This document shows, piece after piece, positions 50,425 through 58,976 of a stretch of DNA of 64,000 bases. The translations under genes and the position numbers were made by a program. Source of the stretch: Kitasatospora sp. MAA19 (lineage in GTDB: Bacteria > Actinomycetota > Actinomycetes > Streptomycetales > Streptomycetaceae); the NCBI RefSeq assembly GCF_029894125.1, contig NZ_JARXYZ010000010.1:1-64000 (forward strand), read 5' to 3'. The notes below the pieces were generated by a model. The model saw only the letters and a program-made list of their open reading frames with translations. It did not search any database and was not told the origin of the DNA. How positions within the stretch are numbered: the stretch's first letter is position 1; every line of letters starts with the position of its first letter.

Positions 50425-51888
50425 TCAGGACGGTGTCGCCGTCGGCACCGTCGCACCGGAGGTCTGGCCGGATCCGGTCCGGCGGGCGGCTCCGGCGTGG
50501 TGGAAGAGCAGGTTGAGCAGGACGGCCATCACGCAGCCGGCCGAGATCCCGGAGTGCAGCAGGGTCCGGACGGCCTCCGGGAAGGCGTCGTAGAAGGTCG
50601 GCACCGCGATCGGGATGATCCCGACGCCGAGCGAGACGGAAACCAGGATGGTGTTCGAGCTGGACTCCAGGCCGGCCTCCGCGAGGGTGCGGATGCCGCT
50701 GGCCGCGACGGTCCCGAAGAGCACGATCCCGGCGCCGCCCAGGACGGGCTGCGGTACCAGGGAGACGACCGAGCCGAGCACGGGGAAGAGCCCGAGCAGG
50801 ACCAGGATGCCGCCGCCGGCCGCGACCACGAAGCGGCTGCGGATCTTCGTCAGCGCCACCAGCCCGATGTTCTGGGCGAAGGCGCTGGCGGCGAAGCCGT
50901 TGAAGACGGGGCTGAGCGCGGTGGCCAGTCCGTCGGCCCGCAGGCCGGCGGCGAGCGTGGGTTCGTCGGCCTCGCGCTCGACGATCTTGCCCAGTGCGAG
51001 CATGTCGGCGGTGGACTCGGTCATGGAGACCACCATGACGATGCACAGCGAGACGATCGCGGCGGCGTCGAAGACGGGCGCGCCGAAGTGGAACGGGGAG
51101 GGGAGCGCGAAGACCTTCGCGTCCTTCACCGCGCCGAAGTCGGCCAGGCTCAGCGGGAAGGCGATCAGGGTGCCGAGCGCCAGGCCGATGAGCAACGAGA
51201 GCTGCTGCCAGAAGCCGCGCAGCAGCCGGTTGCAGAGCACCACCGCGACGAGGGTGATCGCGGCGAGGCCGATGGCCCGCATGGAGCCGTACCCGGGGGC
51301 GCTCGGCGTGCCGCCGCGCGCCCAGTTGACCGCCACCGGGAGCAGGGACACCCCGATGAGGGTGATCACGGTGCCCTGGACGACCGGGGGGAAGAACCGG
51401 ATGAGCTTGCAGAAGTACGGCGCCGCGAGGAAGCACAGGACCCCCGCGACGATCACCGCTCCGAAGATCACCGGGAGGGCGTCCTTCGGTCCGTGTTCCT
51501 TGGCGATGGCGATCATGGGCGCGACCCCCGCGAAGGAGACGCCGTTCACGAACGGCAGTCGCGCGCCGATCTTCCAGATGCCGAGGGTCTGGAGCAGGGT
51601 GGCCAGTCCGGCGGTGAACAGGCTGGCCGAGATGAGCAGGGCGAGTTCGGCGGGCGAGAGCCCGACGCCGGCGCCGACGATGAGCGGGGGTGCGACGACT
51701 CCCGCGTACATCGCGGCGACGTGCTGGAGACCGGTGGAGAAGAGCTTCGCCGGGGGCAGCAACTCGTCCACGGGGTGGGGTCCGGACCCGGACGGCGTGC
51801 CGGGGAGGTGTGCCGACGCGCCGTCCGGGCCGGGGGTTCTTGCCGGGGTGGAACCGCCGTCGTTACTGCTGGTGCTGCTGGGTGCCAT
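50425..51888 (-). CDS. NCS2 purine/xanthine-urate permease
   Basis: 487 aa membrane protein with about 12-14 hydrophobic segments after a 40-residue polar N-terminus. It carries the NCS2/NAT motif Q-N-x-G-x4-T-[RKG] as FAQNIGLVALTKIRSR, and a conserved acidic loop MTESTADMLALG (Glu in TM8 of UapA-like permeases). This motif version is typical of urate/xanthine rather than uracil carriers. It imports purines by cation symport. ATG 51888 follows GAGGGGCTCGAC. It lies between uricase and 8-oxoguanine deaminase, so it likely supplies substrate to both. Confidence 0.92.
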   Translation of the reverse strand: MAPSSTSSNDGGSTPARTPGPDGASAHLPGTPSGSGPHPVDELLPPAKLFSTGLQHVAAMYAGVVAPPLIVGAGVGLSPAELALLISASLFTAGLATLLQTLGIWKIGARLPFVNGVSFAGVAPMIAIAKEHGPKDALPVIFGAVIVAGVLCFLAAPYFCKLIRFFPPVVQGTVITLIGVSLLPVAVNWARGGTPSAPGYGSMRAIGLAAITLVAVVLCNRLLRGFWQQLSLLIGLALGTLIAFPLSLADFGAVKDAKVFALPSPFHFGAPVFDAAAIVSLCIVMVVSMTESTADMLALGKIVEREADEPTLAAGLRADGLATALSPVFNGFAASAFAQNIGLVALTKIRSRFVVAAGGGILVLLGLFPVLGSVVSLVPQPVLGGAGIVLFGTVAASGIRTLAEAGLESSSNTILVSVSLGVGIIPIAVPTFYDAFPEAVRTLLHSGISAGCVMAVLLNLLFHHAGAARRTGSGQTSGATVPTATPS

Positions 51889-52070
51889 GTCGAGCCCCTC
51901 TTGTGCCCGTGGCTCCCGGCGCGCCCGTGGCGCTGGAGAGGCCCCGAGGGCGGGACGGCGGTGCAAGAGTCCCTCGGGGAGCTTCTCCAGTGCCCCGGGC
52001 CGGCCGCCGCGAGGCAGGCACGAACTCCGGTTGGTGGGGGTGGAGAAACTGGTGGTACGGGTGTTGCCGA

Positions 52071-52124
52071 AGCGGGTGATGCACGTGGAGCGGGTGATGC
52101 ACGTGGATCGGGTGATGCACGTGG
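52071..52124. repeat. Three 18-bp tandem repeats upstream of permease
   Basis: AGCGGGTGATGCACGTGG (52071 and 52089) and ATCGGGTGATGCACGTGG (52107) are followed by a degenerate fourth unit. They lie in the 343-bp gap (51889-52231) between uricase and permease genes, about 180 bp upstream of the permease start. GTGCAC-like cores could bind protein. Minus-strand frames through them are His-rich or Thr/Arg-rich and not convincing genes. Confidence 0.7.
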
Positions 52125-52231
52125 AGCGGGTGGAGCCGGTGGTGCGGATACCGCTGCCCGCCCGGACGTGGCCGGCCGCTGGGGGCCGGAGGGTGCGGCG
52201 ACTCCGGGCGGTGTCCATGGGGTGGGGGAGG

Positions 52232-53152
52232 TCAGGCGACCGGGATGACCGGGACGACGCCGTCGCGGTGCACGGTGCCCTCGATGAGGCCGTACATGCG
52301 GTCGGCGGCGTAGTAGACCTCGTTCTCGTTCTTGAGGCCGAACGGCTCCAGGTCGACGAGGAAGTGGTGCTTGTTGGGCAGCTCCAGGCGGACCTCGTCC
52401 ACCTCGGCGCGGTTGTTGAGGACCCGGGTGCCCATCGAGTGCAGGGTCTGCTGCAGCGAGTAGGAGTAGGTCTCGGCGAAGGCCTCCAGCAGGTGCCGCT
52501 TCACGTGGGTGTAGGAGCGGTTCCAGTTGGGCTGGGCCTCGCCGTCCCGGCCGCTGTAGCCGTACTTCCAGCGGGCGGTGACCTGGGTGGCGAGGATGCG
52601 GTCGTACGCCTCCTGCAGGGTGGTGTACTTGTCCTTGATGTAGCCCCAGAACTCCGAGTTGGTGGAGTTCATGACGATGAGGTCCTTCAGGCCGGAGATG
52701 ACCTGGACGGACTCGCCGTCGTAGACGATCTCGGTGGTGCGGGTCTCCTGACCGCTGCGGACGAAGGAGTGGCCGACCTCCTCCGAGCCGATGAAGCGGG
52801 CCGAGCTGTCCGGCGTCTTGATCCGGTCCCAGGCGTACTCCTCGATCCGGATCCGGGCGCTGTGGACGACGCCGCGCTCGGTGTTGTCGACGAAGTGGCG
52901 CGCCAGGAGGATGCCGAAGGCCTCGGCGGACTCGATCCCGTGCTCCTTGGCGAAGGCGTACACGGTGTTCTTGGTGGTGTCGGTGGGGAGGCAGTTGGCG
53001 TTCGATCCGGTGAGGTGGACGTCCTCGAACTCACCGCGGAGGGAGACCGAGACGTTCAGGTCCTTGATCTCGTGCCGGGTGGAGTCGCGGTAGATCCGTA
53101 CGATGCGGTTCTCCGCCTTGCCGTACTGGTTCTGACCGAGCACGTGGGCCAT
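52232..53152 (-). CDS. pucL: Urate oxidase (factor-independent uricase)
   Basis: 306 aa T-fold enzyme oxidising urate with O2 to 5-hydroxyisourate and H2O2, with no cofactor. Both tandem T-fold repeats are present. Catalytic residues are recognisable: Lys in NQYGKAENR, Thr in LPTDTTKNT and His in PNKHHFLVDLEPFG; substrate-binding Arg and Gln lie in the central and C-terminal part. ATG 53152 has AGGAG seven bases upstream. It is the third gene of the uraD-uraH-pucL operon read from the AllR-box promoter at 54130. Confidence 0.97.
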   Translation of the reverse strand: MAHVLGQNQYGKAENRIVRIYRDSTRHEIKDLNVSVSLRGEFEDVHLTGSNANCLPTDTTKNTVYAFAKEHGIESAEAFGILLARHFVDNTERGVVHSARIRIEEYAWDRIKTPDSSARFIGSEEVGHSFVRSGQETRTTEIVYDGESVQVISGLKDLIVMNSTNSEFWGYIKDKYTTLQEAYDRILATQVTARWKYGYSGRDGEAQPNWNRSYTHVKRHLLEAFAETYSYSLQQTLHSMGTRVLNNRAEVDEVRLELPNKHHFLVDLEPFGLKNENEVYYAADRMYGLIEGTVHRDGVVPVIPVA

Positions 53153-53184
53153 GACATGGCTCCTAGAGGTTCCAGGTCGGTCTA

Positions 53185-53520
53185 CTAGCTTCCGCGGTAG
53201 ACCGAGTATCCGAACGGGTTGAGCAGCAGCGGCACGTGGTAGTGGTGCTGCGCGGGCGCGACCGTGAAGACGATCGAGACCTCGGGGAAGAACGGCGGCT
53301 CCGCGGACTTCGACGCGTAGTGGGCGCCGGTGTCGAAGAGCAGCCGGACGACCGAGCCCGCCTCCACGGCCGGCAGGTCCTTGACCCGGCCGTCGGAGTC
53401 CGTGGCGGAGGTGCCGAGCACCTGCCAGCCACCCTCGGTGTGCAGTGCGAGCTCGACCGGGACGCCCTCGGCCGGGCGGCCGAGGCTGGTGTCGAGCACG
53501 TGGGTGGAGATGCCAGTCAT
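53185..53520 (-). CDS. uraH: 5-hydroxyisourate hydrolase (transthyretin-like)
   Basis: 111 aa transthyretin-related protein hydrolysing 5-hydroxyisourate to OHCU. Active-site markers are the N-terminal STHVLDTSLGRPA (His), GRVKDL (Arg), HYHVPLLLNPFGYSVY (His) and the signature C-terminus YRGS. Length is normal for the bacterial form. It is 32 bp upstream of the uricase start and 71 bp downstream of the OHCU decarboxylase stop, with no terminator between, so the three sequential enzymes are probably cotranscribed. Confidence 0.97.
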   Translation of the reverse strand: MTGISTHVLDTSLGRPAEGVPVELALHTEGGWQVLGTSATDSDGRVKDLPAVEAGSVVRLLFDTGAHYASKSAEPPFFPEVSIVFTVAPAQHHYHVPLLLNPFGYSVYRGS

Positions 53521-53591
53521 GGGTGAAGTGACCTTACTGATGACAGAGGTGATGCTGCGTCAGCGAATTCTAACGATCCGTCAGCAATGCG

Positions 53592-54095
53592 TCAGGATTC
53601 GCCGAGCAGGCGGTTGAGCCGGATGTCGTTGATCTTGCGCAGCTCGCCCCGGACGATCTCCGCCTCGGTGGCGGCGTCGTTGGGGTGGCGCTCGCGCAGG
53701 GCCGCGAGCATGGTGGCCGCGGTGCGGCCGGTCGCGCAGATCAGGAACACGTGGCCGAACTTCGCCTCGTAGGCCGCGTTGGCCTCGCGCAGTTCGTCGA
53801 GGAGCGCCGCCTCCGCGCCGCGGAGGCCGGACTGCTCCCGCTCCGAGGTGGCGTCGCCCGCCTTCGGCCGGCCGATCCGGGCGTGGCCGGCCATCGCGTC
53901 GTGCAGGTCGGCGACGGTGAGCCCGGCCATCGCCGCCGCGTTGGCGGCGAGCAGGGACTCTCGGTCGGACCAGGGCTTGGCCTGCGCGACGGCGGCGGCC
54001 CAACGGGGGCTGGAGCAGACCTCCAGCAGGATCGCCTCCAGGTCCGCGGCGTCGGCCGCGGCCAGGGCGTCAAGGGTGTGGGGGTGGTTGGTCAC
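53592..54095 (-). CDS. uraD: OHCU decarboxylase
   Basis: 167 aa all-helical enzyme that decarboxylates 2-oxo-4-hydroxy-4-carboxy-5-ureidoimidazoline to S-allantoin. The catalytic His is in MAGHARIGRPKAGD, and the C-terminal signature is EIVRGELRKINDIRLNRLLG. FGHVFLICATGRTAATMLAALRER forms the substrate-binding helix region. GTG 54095 has an AGGAGGT site. First gene of the urate operon, transcribed from the promoter at 54130-54158. Confidence 0.96.
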   Translation of the reverse strand: MTNHPHTLDALAAADAADLEAILLEVCSSPRWAAAVAQAKPWSDRESLLAANAAAMAGLTVADLHDAMAGHARIGRPKAGDATSEREQSGLRGAEAALLDELREANAAYEAKFGHVFLICATGRTAATMLAALRERHPNDAATEAEIVRGELRKINDIRLNRLLGES

Positions 54096-54129
54096 GGGTG
54101 GACCTCCTGAAGAGTGGTGCCACCCGCAC

Positions 54130-54170
54130 AAGCTAGATCCACCCCACCCGGCCGTCAACACTTTGTTGAA
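54130..54170 (-). promoter_or_regulatory. Urate operon promoter with AllR-type box
   Basis: Read on the minus strand: -35 TTGACG (54158-54153), 17 bases, -10 TAGCTT (54135-54130), 35 bp before the uraD GTG. The motif TTCAACAAAGTGTTGACG (minus strand, 54170-54153) overlaps the -35 box and matches the sites at 45118, 55070 and 58814. The rest of the gap to 54332 has no gene. Confidence 0.72.
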
Positions 54171-54332
54171 CGGTTGGTGGTTACGTTTTGAACCGGCCCC
54201 TGTTGCCGGGCCGATTCGTGTGCGATTCGCCAAGTGCGCCCCGCCGGGGGCTGATTCAGACTGGCCGGACCGGCGGGGTGCGCCCGTTCGGAAGGTTTCC
54301 GGCAGGGGGAATCGCGGGCGGAGCGGAAGGGT

Positions 54333-54713
54333 TCAGGAGGGCTTCGAGCCGTCCTGGCGGTTGAGGTAGTTGTACACGGTGAAACGGCTGACGCCCAGAG
54401 CCGAGGCGACCGTCTCGACCCCGTGGCGGACGGTGAAGGCGCCGCGCTCCTCCAGGAGGGCGACGACCCGCTGCTTCTCCCCGCGGTCCAGCTCGGCCAG
54501 CGGGCGGCCGTCGAACTGGCGGGCCATCTCGGCCAGCAGCCGGTCCAGCGCGCTGCTCAGGTGCGGCAGCCGGACGGCGATCGCCGGGGCGCCCTCCCAC
54601 TCCAGGACGACGTCCTCGGATTTCGCCTCGTCCAGCGGGACGGGCGTCGCGCCGACCGCGTCCAGCAGCGGCTTCATCGCCGTGGCCAGCGGGTGTTCCA
54701 CGTGTCCGGTCAC
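54333..54713 (-). CDS. Helix-turn-helix protein, YheO/DauR C-terminal type
   Basis: 126 aa. The C-terminal 60 residues have a helix-turn-helix (EKQRVVALLEERGAFTVRHG, VETVASALGVSRFTVYNYLN) like the HTH_22 domain of YheO/DauR regulators. The N-terminal half (LATAMKPLLDAVGATPVP, VLEWEGAPAIAVRLP) is not the PAS-like sensor of that family. GTG 54713 overlaps the stop of the thiamine-binding-type gene by four bases. Sitting between hyi and the urate operon, it is probably a second regulator of purine or glyoxylate metabolism. No ligand is evident. Confidence 0.75.
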   Translation of the reverse strand: MTGHVEHPLATAMKPLLDAVGATPVPLDEAKSEDVVLEWEGAPAIAVRLPHLSSALDRLLAEMARQFDGRPLAELDRGEKQRVVALLEERGAFTVRHGVETVASALGVSRFTVYNYLNRQDGSKPS

Positions 54714-54979
54714 GGCGTACCGCCCTCCGCGCCCGGCGCGTCGTCGCCCAGCACGCTGACCTGGACCGAGATCCGGGTCGCGCCGGCGTCCAGGGTCTCC
54801 CGGAGCAGCCTGGTCACCGCGGCGAGGACCTGGTCGGCCTCGCCCTCGGCGCCGGTCCCGAAGGGGCCGACCGAGACGGCCAGACCGGCCTCGTCGACGA
54901 CCTGGCGGGCCGCCGCGGCGTGCTCGGGGAACGTGTCCAGTTCGAACGGTTCTGTCGTGAACTCCACCATCAATCGCAC
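54710..54979 (-). CDS. Thiamine-binding (YqgV/MTH1187) family protein
   Basis: 89 aa ferredoxin-like fold protein (VEFTTEPFELDTFPEHAAAARQ, GLAVSVGPFGTGAEGEADQV, ISVQVSVLG) of the family that binds thiamine or an analogue in some bacteria. GTG 54979 gives the usual start MRLMVEFTTEPF; ATG 54970 is an alternative. It is translationally coupled to the helix-turn-helix gene and divergent from hyi. A thiamine link is of interest because glyoxylate carboligase, the missing enzyme between glyoxylate and hyi, uses thiamine diphosphate; that connection is inference. Confidence 0.78.
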   Translation of the reverse strand: MRLMVEFTTEPFELDTFPEHAAAARQVVDEAGLAVSVGPFGTGAEGEADQVLAAVTRLLRETLDAGATRISVQVSVLGDDAPGAEGGTP

Positions 54980-55069
54980 GTGCTCACTGTAGCGAGCGGG
55001 CGGTGGGGGCGGGCAGGGGTCGGTCGATCGAACAGCGGCGACGCCGGTGGGAGGGCGTGCGCGGGCTTC

Positions 55070-55157
55070 TTCAACAAAATGTTGCGACGGTCTTGACACC
55101 CGCTCGCCGGGCCGGAGATGCTTCCACCAAGCAGAATCCCTCTTCCGCATTGTGGAA
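55070..55157 (+). promoter_or_regulatory. hyi promoter with two operator motifs
   Basis: TTCAACAAAATGTTGCGA (55070-55087) is the AllR-type box. TTGACA (55093-55098), 18 bases, GATGCT (55117-55122) is a probable promoter. TTCCGCATTGTGGAA (55143-55157), inside the 17-bp near-palindrome 55142-55158, matches the second motif at 45136 and would lie in the 5' untranslated region, about 30 bp before GTG 55185. Confidence 0.68.
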
Positions 55158-55184
55158 GTTGAGGATCTCGGAAGAGAGTGAGAG

Positions 55185-56030
55185 GTGAGTGACGTGACGG
55201 CCGCTTCCCGGCACAGCTTCACGGTCAACCTGTCGATCCTGTTCGGCGAACTGCCGCTGCTGGAGCGCCCCGCCGCGGCCGCGGCCGCCGGTTTCACCGC
55301 CGCCGAGCTGTGGTGGCCCTTCGGTACCGAGGCCACCCCGTCCGAGGCCGAGCTGGACACGCTCCGCAAGGCCTTCACCGACGCGGGCGTGCAGCTCACC
55401 GGCCTCAACTTCCTGGACGACCTCACCCTCGGCGCCCGCGGTACCGTCTCGGTGCCCGCCGAGCGGGACCGCTTCCGGGCCAACGTCCCGGTCGCCGCGG
55501 GGCTCGCCGCCTCGCTCGGCACCCAGGCGCTCAACGCGCTGTACGGCAACCGGGTCGAGGGCGTCGACGCCGCCGAACAGGACGCGCTCGCGCTGGAGCA
55601 CCTGGTGCTCGCCGCCAGGGCCGCGCACGAGATCGGCGCGATCCTGCTGGTCGAGGCCCTCAACAGGGCGGAGTCCCCGGACTACCCGCTGGTTTCCGCC
55701 GCCGCCGCGGTCGAGGTCGTCGACAAGGTCAACGCCGCCACCGGCCTGGGCAACGCGAAGTTCCTCTGCGACCTGTACCACCTGGCCAAGAACGGCGAGG
55801 ACCTGGCGGCCGTCATCGACACCTACGCCGACCGGTTCGGCCACGTGCAGATCGCCGACGACCCGGGCCGCAACGAGCCCGGTACCGGCGGTCTGGACTT
55901 CGAGGACCTGTTCGCCCGGCTCACCGTCGCCGGCTACACCGGCCCGATCGGCCTGGAGTACCGCCCCTCCACCGGCGTCAGCGCCGACAGCTTCGGGTGG
56001 CTGCCGCGCGAGCACCGCGCGGCCAAGTAG
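55185..56030 (+). CDS. hyi: Hydroxypyruvate isomerase
   Basis: 281 aa TIM-barrel isomerase interconverting hydroxypyruvate and tartronate semialdehyde. Family motifs are FTVNLSILFGELPLLERP, LWWPFGTEA, LLVEALNRAESPDYPL (catalytic Glu), FLCDLYHLAKNGEDL and IGLEYRPSTG (second catalytic Glu). GTG 55185 has a purine-rich GAAGAGAGTGAGAG leader; GTG 55194 is possible. It is followed by glxR on the same strand, 215 bp later. The gap has repeated GTAGCCGCCGTCA and AGCCGCACGC units and no clear terminator, so one transcript is likely. Confidence 0.95.
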   Translation: MSDVTAASRHSFTVNLSILFGELPLLERPAAAAAAGFTAAELWWPFGTEATPSEAELDTLRKAFTDAGVQLTGLNFLDDLTLGARGTVSVPAERDRFRANVPVAAGLAASLGTQALNALYGNRVEGVDAAEQDALALEHLVLAARAAHEIGAILLVEALNRAESPDYPLVSAAAAVEVVDKVNAATGLGNAKFLCDLYHLAKNGEDLAAVIDTYADRFGHVQIADDPGRNEPGTGGLDFEDLFARLTVAGYTGPIGLEYRPSTGVSADSFGWLPREHRAAK

Positions 56031-56245
56031 CCGCCGTCAGGTAGCGGCCGCCAAGTAGCCGCCGTCAAGTAGCGGCCGAGCAGCCGCACGCAGCCGCACG
56101 CAGCCACCTCGCGGTCTCCGCGCAGCCGCCAGGCAGCGCCACTCAGCCGCACGCAGTCGCCTGCCGGCTGGGCCCGGGCACCGACGCCACCGGCCCCGGG
56201 CAGTCACGCCCTCCCCACCCCACGAACGACGTAAGGAACGACGCG

Positions 56246-57133
56246 ATGAGCCGCAAGATCGCCTTCATCGGCCTCGGCATCATGGGCAGCCCGATGGCCG
56301 CCAACCTGGTCAAGGCCGGCCACCACGTCACCGGCTACAACCTCACCCAGCCGCAGATCGACGCCCTGGTCGCGGCCGGCGGCCACGGCGCCACCAGCAT
56401 CGCCGACGCGGTGAAGGACGCCGAGGTCGTCATCACCATGGTCCCGGCCGACCCGCACGTCGAGCAGGCCATCCTGGGCGAGGGCGGCGTGCTGGAGAAC
56501 GTCCGGCCCGGCACCCTCGTGATCGACATGTCCTCGATCACCCCGCAGACCTCCCAGAAGGTCGACGCGGCCGCCCGGGAGAAGGGCGTGCGCACCCTGG
56601 ACGCCCCGGTCTCCGGCGGCGAGGCCGGTGCCGTCGAGGCGGTGCTGTCGATCATGGTCGGCGGCTCCGCCGAGGACTTCGCCGAGGCCAAGCCGCTGTT
56701 CGACGCGGTGGGCACCACGGTCATCCACGTCGGCCCGTCCGGCGCCGGCCAGACCGTCAAGGCCGCCAACCAGCTGATCGTCGCCGTCAACATCCAGGTG
56801 CTCGCCGAGGCCGTGGTGTTCCTGGAGAACGCCGGCGTCGACCTGCCCGCCGCGCTGGACGTGCTCGGCGGCGGCCTGGCCGGCTCGACCGTGCTGAACC
56901 GCAAGAAGGCGAACATGATCGACCGCGAGTTCGCCCCGGGCTTCCGGATCGACCTGCACCACAAGGACATGGGCATCGTCACCGACGCCGCCCGCGCCGT
57001 GGGCGCCGCGCTGCCGGTCGGCGCCGTGGTGGCCCAGCTGGTCGCCTCCGCCCGCGCCAACGGCGACGGCTCGCTCGACCACTCGGCGCTGCTGCGCGGC
57101 GTCGAGCGCCTCTCGGGCCGCGAGGTCAAGTAA
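56246..57133 (+). CDS. glxR: 2-hydroxy-3-oxopropionate (tartronate semialdehyde) reductase
   Basis: 295 aa beta-hydroxyacid dehydrogenase reducing tartronate semialdehyde to D-glycerate with NAD(P)H. N-terminal Rossmann signature FIGLGIMGSPMAANLVKAGH, substrate motif DAPVSGGEAGAVEAVLSIMVGG, catalytic Lys in GAGQTVKAANQLIV, and the C-terminal KDMGIVTDAARAVGAALPVG are all present. ATG 56246 follows a GTAAGGAACGACGCG site. It works between hyi (upstream) and glycerate kinase (downstream). A very strong terminator begins at its stop codon. Confidence 0.95.
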   Translation: MSRKIAFIGLGIMGSPMAANLVKAGHHVTGYNLTQPQIDALVAAGGHGATSIADAVKDAEVVITMVPADPHVEQAILGEGGVLENVRPGTLVIDMSSITPQTSQKVDAAAREKGVRTLDAPVSGGEAGAVEAVLSIMVGGSAEDFAEAKPLFDAVGTTVIHVGPSGAGQTVKAANQLIVAVNIQVLAEAVVFLENAGVDLPAALDVLGGGLAGSTVLNRKKANMIDREFAPGFRIDLHHKDMGIVTDAARAVGAALPVGAVVAQLVASARANGDGSLDHSALLRGVERLSGREVK

Positions 57134-57189
57134 GACCGACCGGCACATGGTGGGCGTCGCGACGCCGCCCACCATGTGCCGGTCGGTCT
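57133..57189 (+). terminator. Very strong terminator at the glxR stop
   Basis: A perfect 23-bp stem (57133-57155 with 57167-57189) around an 11-nt loop, starting at the last base of the TAA stop. It separates hyi-glxR from the glycerate kinase gene. Confidence 0.92.
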
Positions 57190-57460
57190 AACACCCCGGG
57201 GCCCCTCGGGCCCCCTCGAACTCCTCCTGGTGGCGTGTACCTCATCCGGTCGTGCCCGCGCCACCAGGAGGGTCAGACCCGACCGGCAGGCGGGACCGGG
57301 GCTCATCCGCCCGTCCGCCGGTCGATCCAACCGGTGATGCGTACTCCCTGTCGGGGGCACTTCGGTCGTGCCTGTACGCCTCGCCTGGCCCCCTCCCCGC
57401 CGAGGGGAGCCTCTCGTACGTCGGAAGCGGGACGAGGGGAACGGCGGGGAGGGGGCCGCA

Positions 57461-57538
57461 CCCTCCCGGCGGGGGGTCGTACCTCCGACGGGGGACGCAT
57501 CCCCCTGGCGCAGGACACGCCCTCCCGGCGGGGGGTCG
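57461..57538. repeat. 19-bp direct repeat in the gap before glycerate kinase
   Basis: CCCTCCCGGCGGGGGGTCG occurs at 57461-57479 and 57520-57538. The 430-bp gap 57190-57619 also has looser GGGAGG/CCTCCG runs and no supported gene. A promoter for the glycerate kinase gene should be near its right end; none was assigned. Confidence 0.6.
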
Positions 57539-57619
57539 CACCCCCGGAACTCCCGGGCCCATGCTTGGCACAGGCTGTCGAAACATCGCCAGACCCCGTA
57601 CGGAAGTGAGGACCGCACC

Positions 57620-58762
57620 ATGCCCCCCACCCCCCACCAGGGCCATGTGGTCGTAGCTCCGGACAAGTTCAAGGGCACCCTGGAGGGTGCCGAGGTCGCC
57701 GCCCGGATCGCCGCCGGCGTCCGGCGCGCCGCGCCCGGCGTCGAGGTGCGCGAACTGCCCGTCGCCGACGGCGGCGAGGGCACCCTGGCCGCCGCGCTCG
57801 CGGCCGGCTTCAACCGCGTCCCGGCCAAGGTGGCCGGCCCGACCGGCCTCCCGGTGGACGCCGCGCTCGCCGTCCGGGGCGACACCGCCGTGGTCGAGCT
57901 CGCGCAGTCCTCCGGACTCGCCCGGCTCCCCGGCGGCCGCACCGCCCCGCTCGCGGCCGGGTCCTACGGGGTCGGCCAGCTGATCGGCCGGGCCGTGGCG
58001 CTCGGCGCCAAGCGGATCGTGCTCGGTCTCGGCGGCAGCGCCTGCACCGACGGCGGCGCGGGCATGGTCCAGGCGCTCGGCGTCCGCCTGCTCGACGCTG
58101 ACGGTGCCGAACTGCCGCCCGGCGGGGCCGCGTTGCGCAGGCTCGACCGGATCGACCTCGGCCCGCTGGCCGATCTGCCGGCCGGTGTCGAGATCGTCGT
58201 GGCCTGCGACGTGGACAACCCGCTGCTCGGCCCGCGCGGCGCCACCGCCGTCTACGGCCCGCAGAAGGGCGCCGACGGCGACGACCTGGTGATCCTGGAG
58301 GAGGGCCTGACCCGCTTCGCCGACCAGGTCGCCCTGGTCACCGGGCGGGACGTGCGCGACGCCCCCGGCGCCGGGGCCGCCGGCGGGGTGGGCTTCGCCG
58401 CGCTCGCCCTGCTCGGCGCCACCATGCGACCCGGTATCGAGCTGCTGCTCGAACTGCTGGGTTTCGACGAGGCCGTGCGTGGGGCACGCCTCGTCGTGAC
58501 TGGCGAGGGCTGTCTGGACGCGCAGACGCTCCACGGCAAGGCTCCCGCCGGCGTTGCCGCGGCGGCCGCCCGGGCGGGGGTTCGGGTGGCCGCCGTGGCG
58601 GGGCGGCTGGAGCTCTCCGAGCCCGAGTGGCGGGCCGCCGGGTTCGCGGCCGCGATCGCCCTCACCGACCTGGCCGAACAGCCGGGGGACAGCATGACCA
58701 GGGCCGGCGAGCTGGCCGAGGTGGCGGGGGAGCGGCTGGCGGTACAGCTGCTGTCCGGCTGA
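57620..58762 (+). CDS. Glycerate kinase
   Basis: 380 aa enzyme of the GarK/GlxK class that phosphorylates D-glycerate, the last step of the glyoxylate-to-glycerate route. Motifs are [17 protein letters not shown] at the N-terminus, [38 protein letters not shown] (nucleotide/substrate loop), YGPQKGAD, and [22 protein letters not shown] 57620 follows GTGAGGACCGCACC. It lies alone between a strong terminator and the AllR-controlled allantoinase promoter. Whether it forms 2- or 3-phosphoglycerate cannot be decided here; class I enzymes give the 2-phosphate. Confidence 0.95.
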   Translation: MPPTPHQGHVVVAPDKFKGTLEGAEVAARIAAGVRRAAPGVEVRELPVADGGEGTLAAALAAGFNRVPAKVAGPTGLPVDAALAVRGDTAVVELAQSSGLARLPGGRTAPLAAGSYGVGQLIGRAVALGAKRIVLGLGGSACTDGGAGMVQALGVRLLDADGAELPPGGAALRRLDRIDLGPLADLPAGVEIVVACDVDNPLLGPRGATAVYGPQKGADGDDLVILEEGLTRFADQVALVTGRDVRDAPGAGAAGGVGFAALALLGATMRPGIELLLELLGFDEAVRGARLVVTGEGCLDAQTLHGKAPAGVAAAAARAGVRVAAVAGRLELSEPEWRAAGFAAAIALTDLAEQPGDSMTRAGELAEVAGERLAVQLLSG

Positions 58763-58813
58763 GTCGGGCCGGTCGGGCCGCCCCGGGCGGCGCCCGTCCC
58801 TCGTACGTTCCTC

Positions 58814-58845
58814 CATTGACGTTTTGTTGAAGGCGGGCCTAGGCT
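58814..58845 (+). promoter_or_regulatory. allB promoter with AllR-type box
   Basis: -35 TTGACG (58816-58821), 18 bases, -10 TAGGCT (58840-58845). The box TTCAACAAAACGTCAATG (minus strand, 58831-58814) covers the -35 and spacer. A GGAGG site and the allB ATG follow about 130 bp downstream; the leader between is C-rich. Confidence 0.75.
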
Positions 58846-58976
58846 CCCGGGCAATCCTTCGGTTCCCGCCTTCCCCGACGGCCCTTCGACCGCCCCACGA
58901 CCGCCCCGAGAGCGCCCTTCGAGCGCCTCCTCCGGCGTGCCCCCCACCCCTCCCTTCCAGGTTTCGGAGGTCCCCC

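Noticed and set aside
51863..52120. Minus-strand His-rich frame (HHPLHVHHPL repeats) between uricase and permease
   Set aside because: The histidines come from an 18-bp tandem repeat. The frame overlaps the permease start and has no ribosome site; treated as repeat DNA rather than a metal-binding protein.
52071..52124. CRISPR-like look of regular 18-bp repeats
   Set aside because: Units are head-to-tail with no spacers. The same holds for the other tandem repeats; no cas gene is present.
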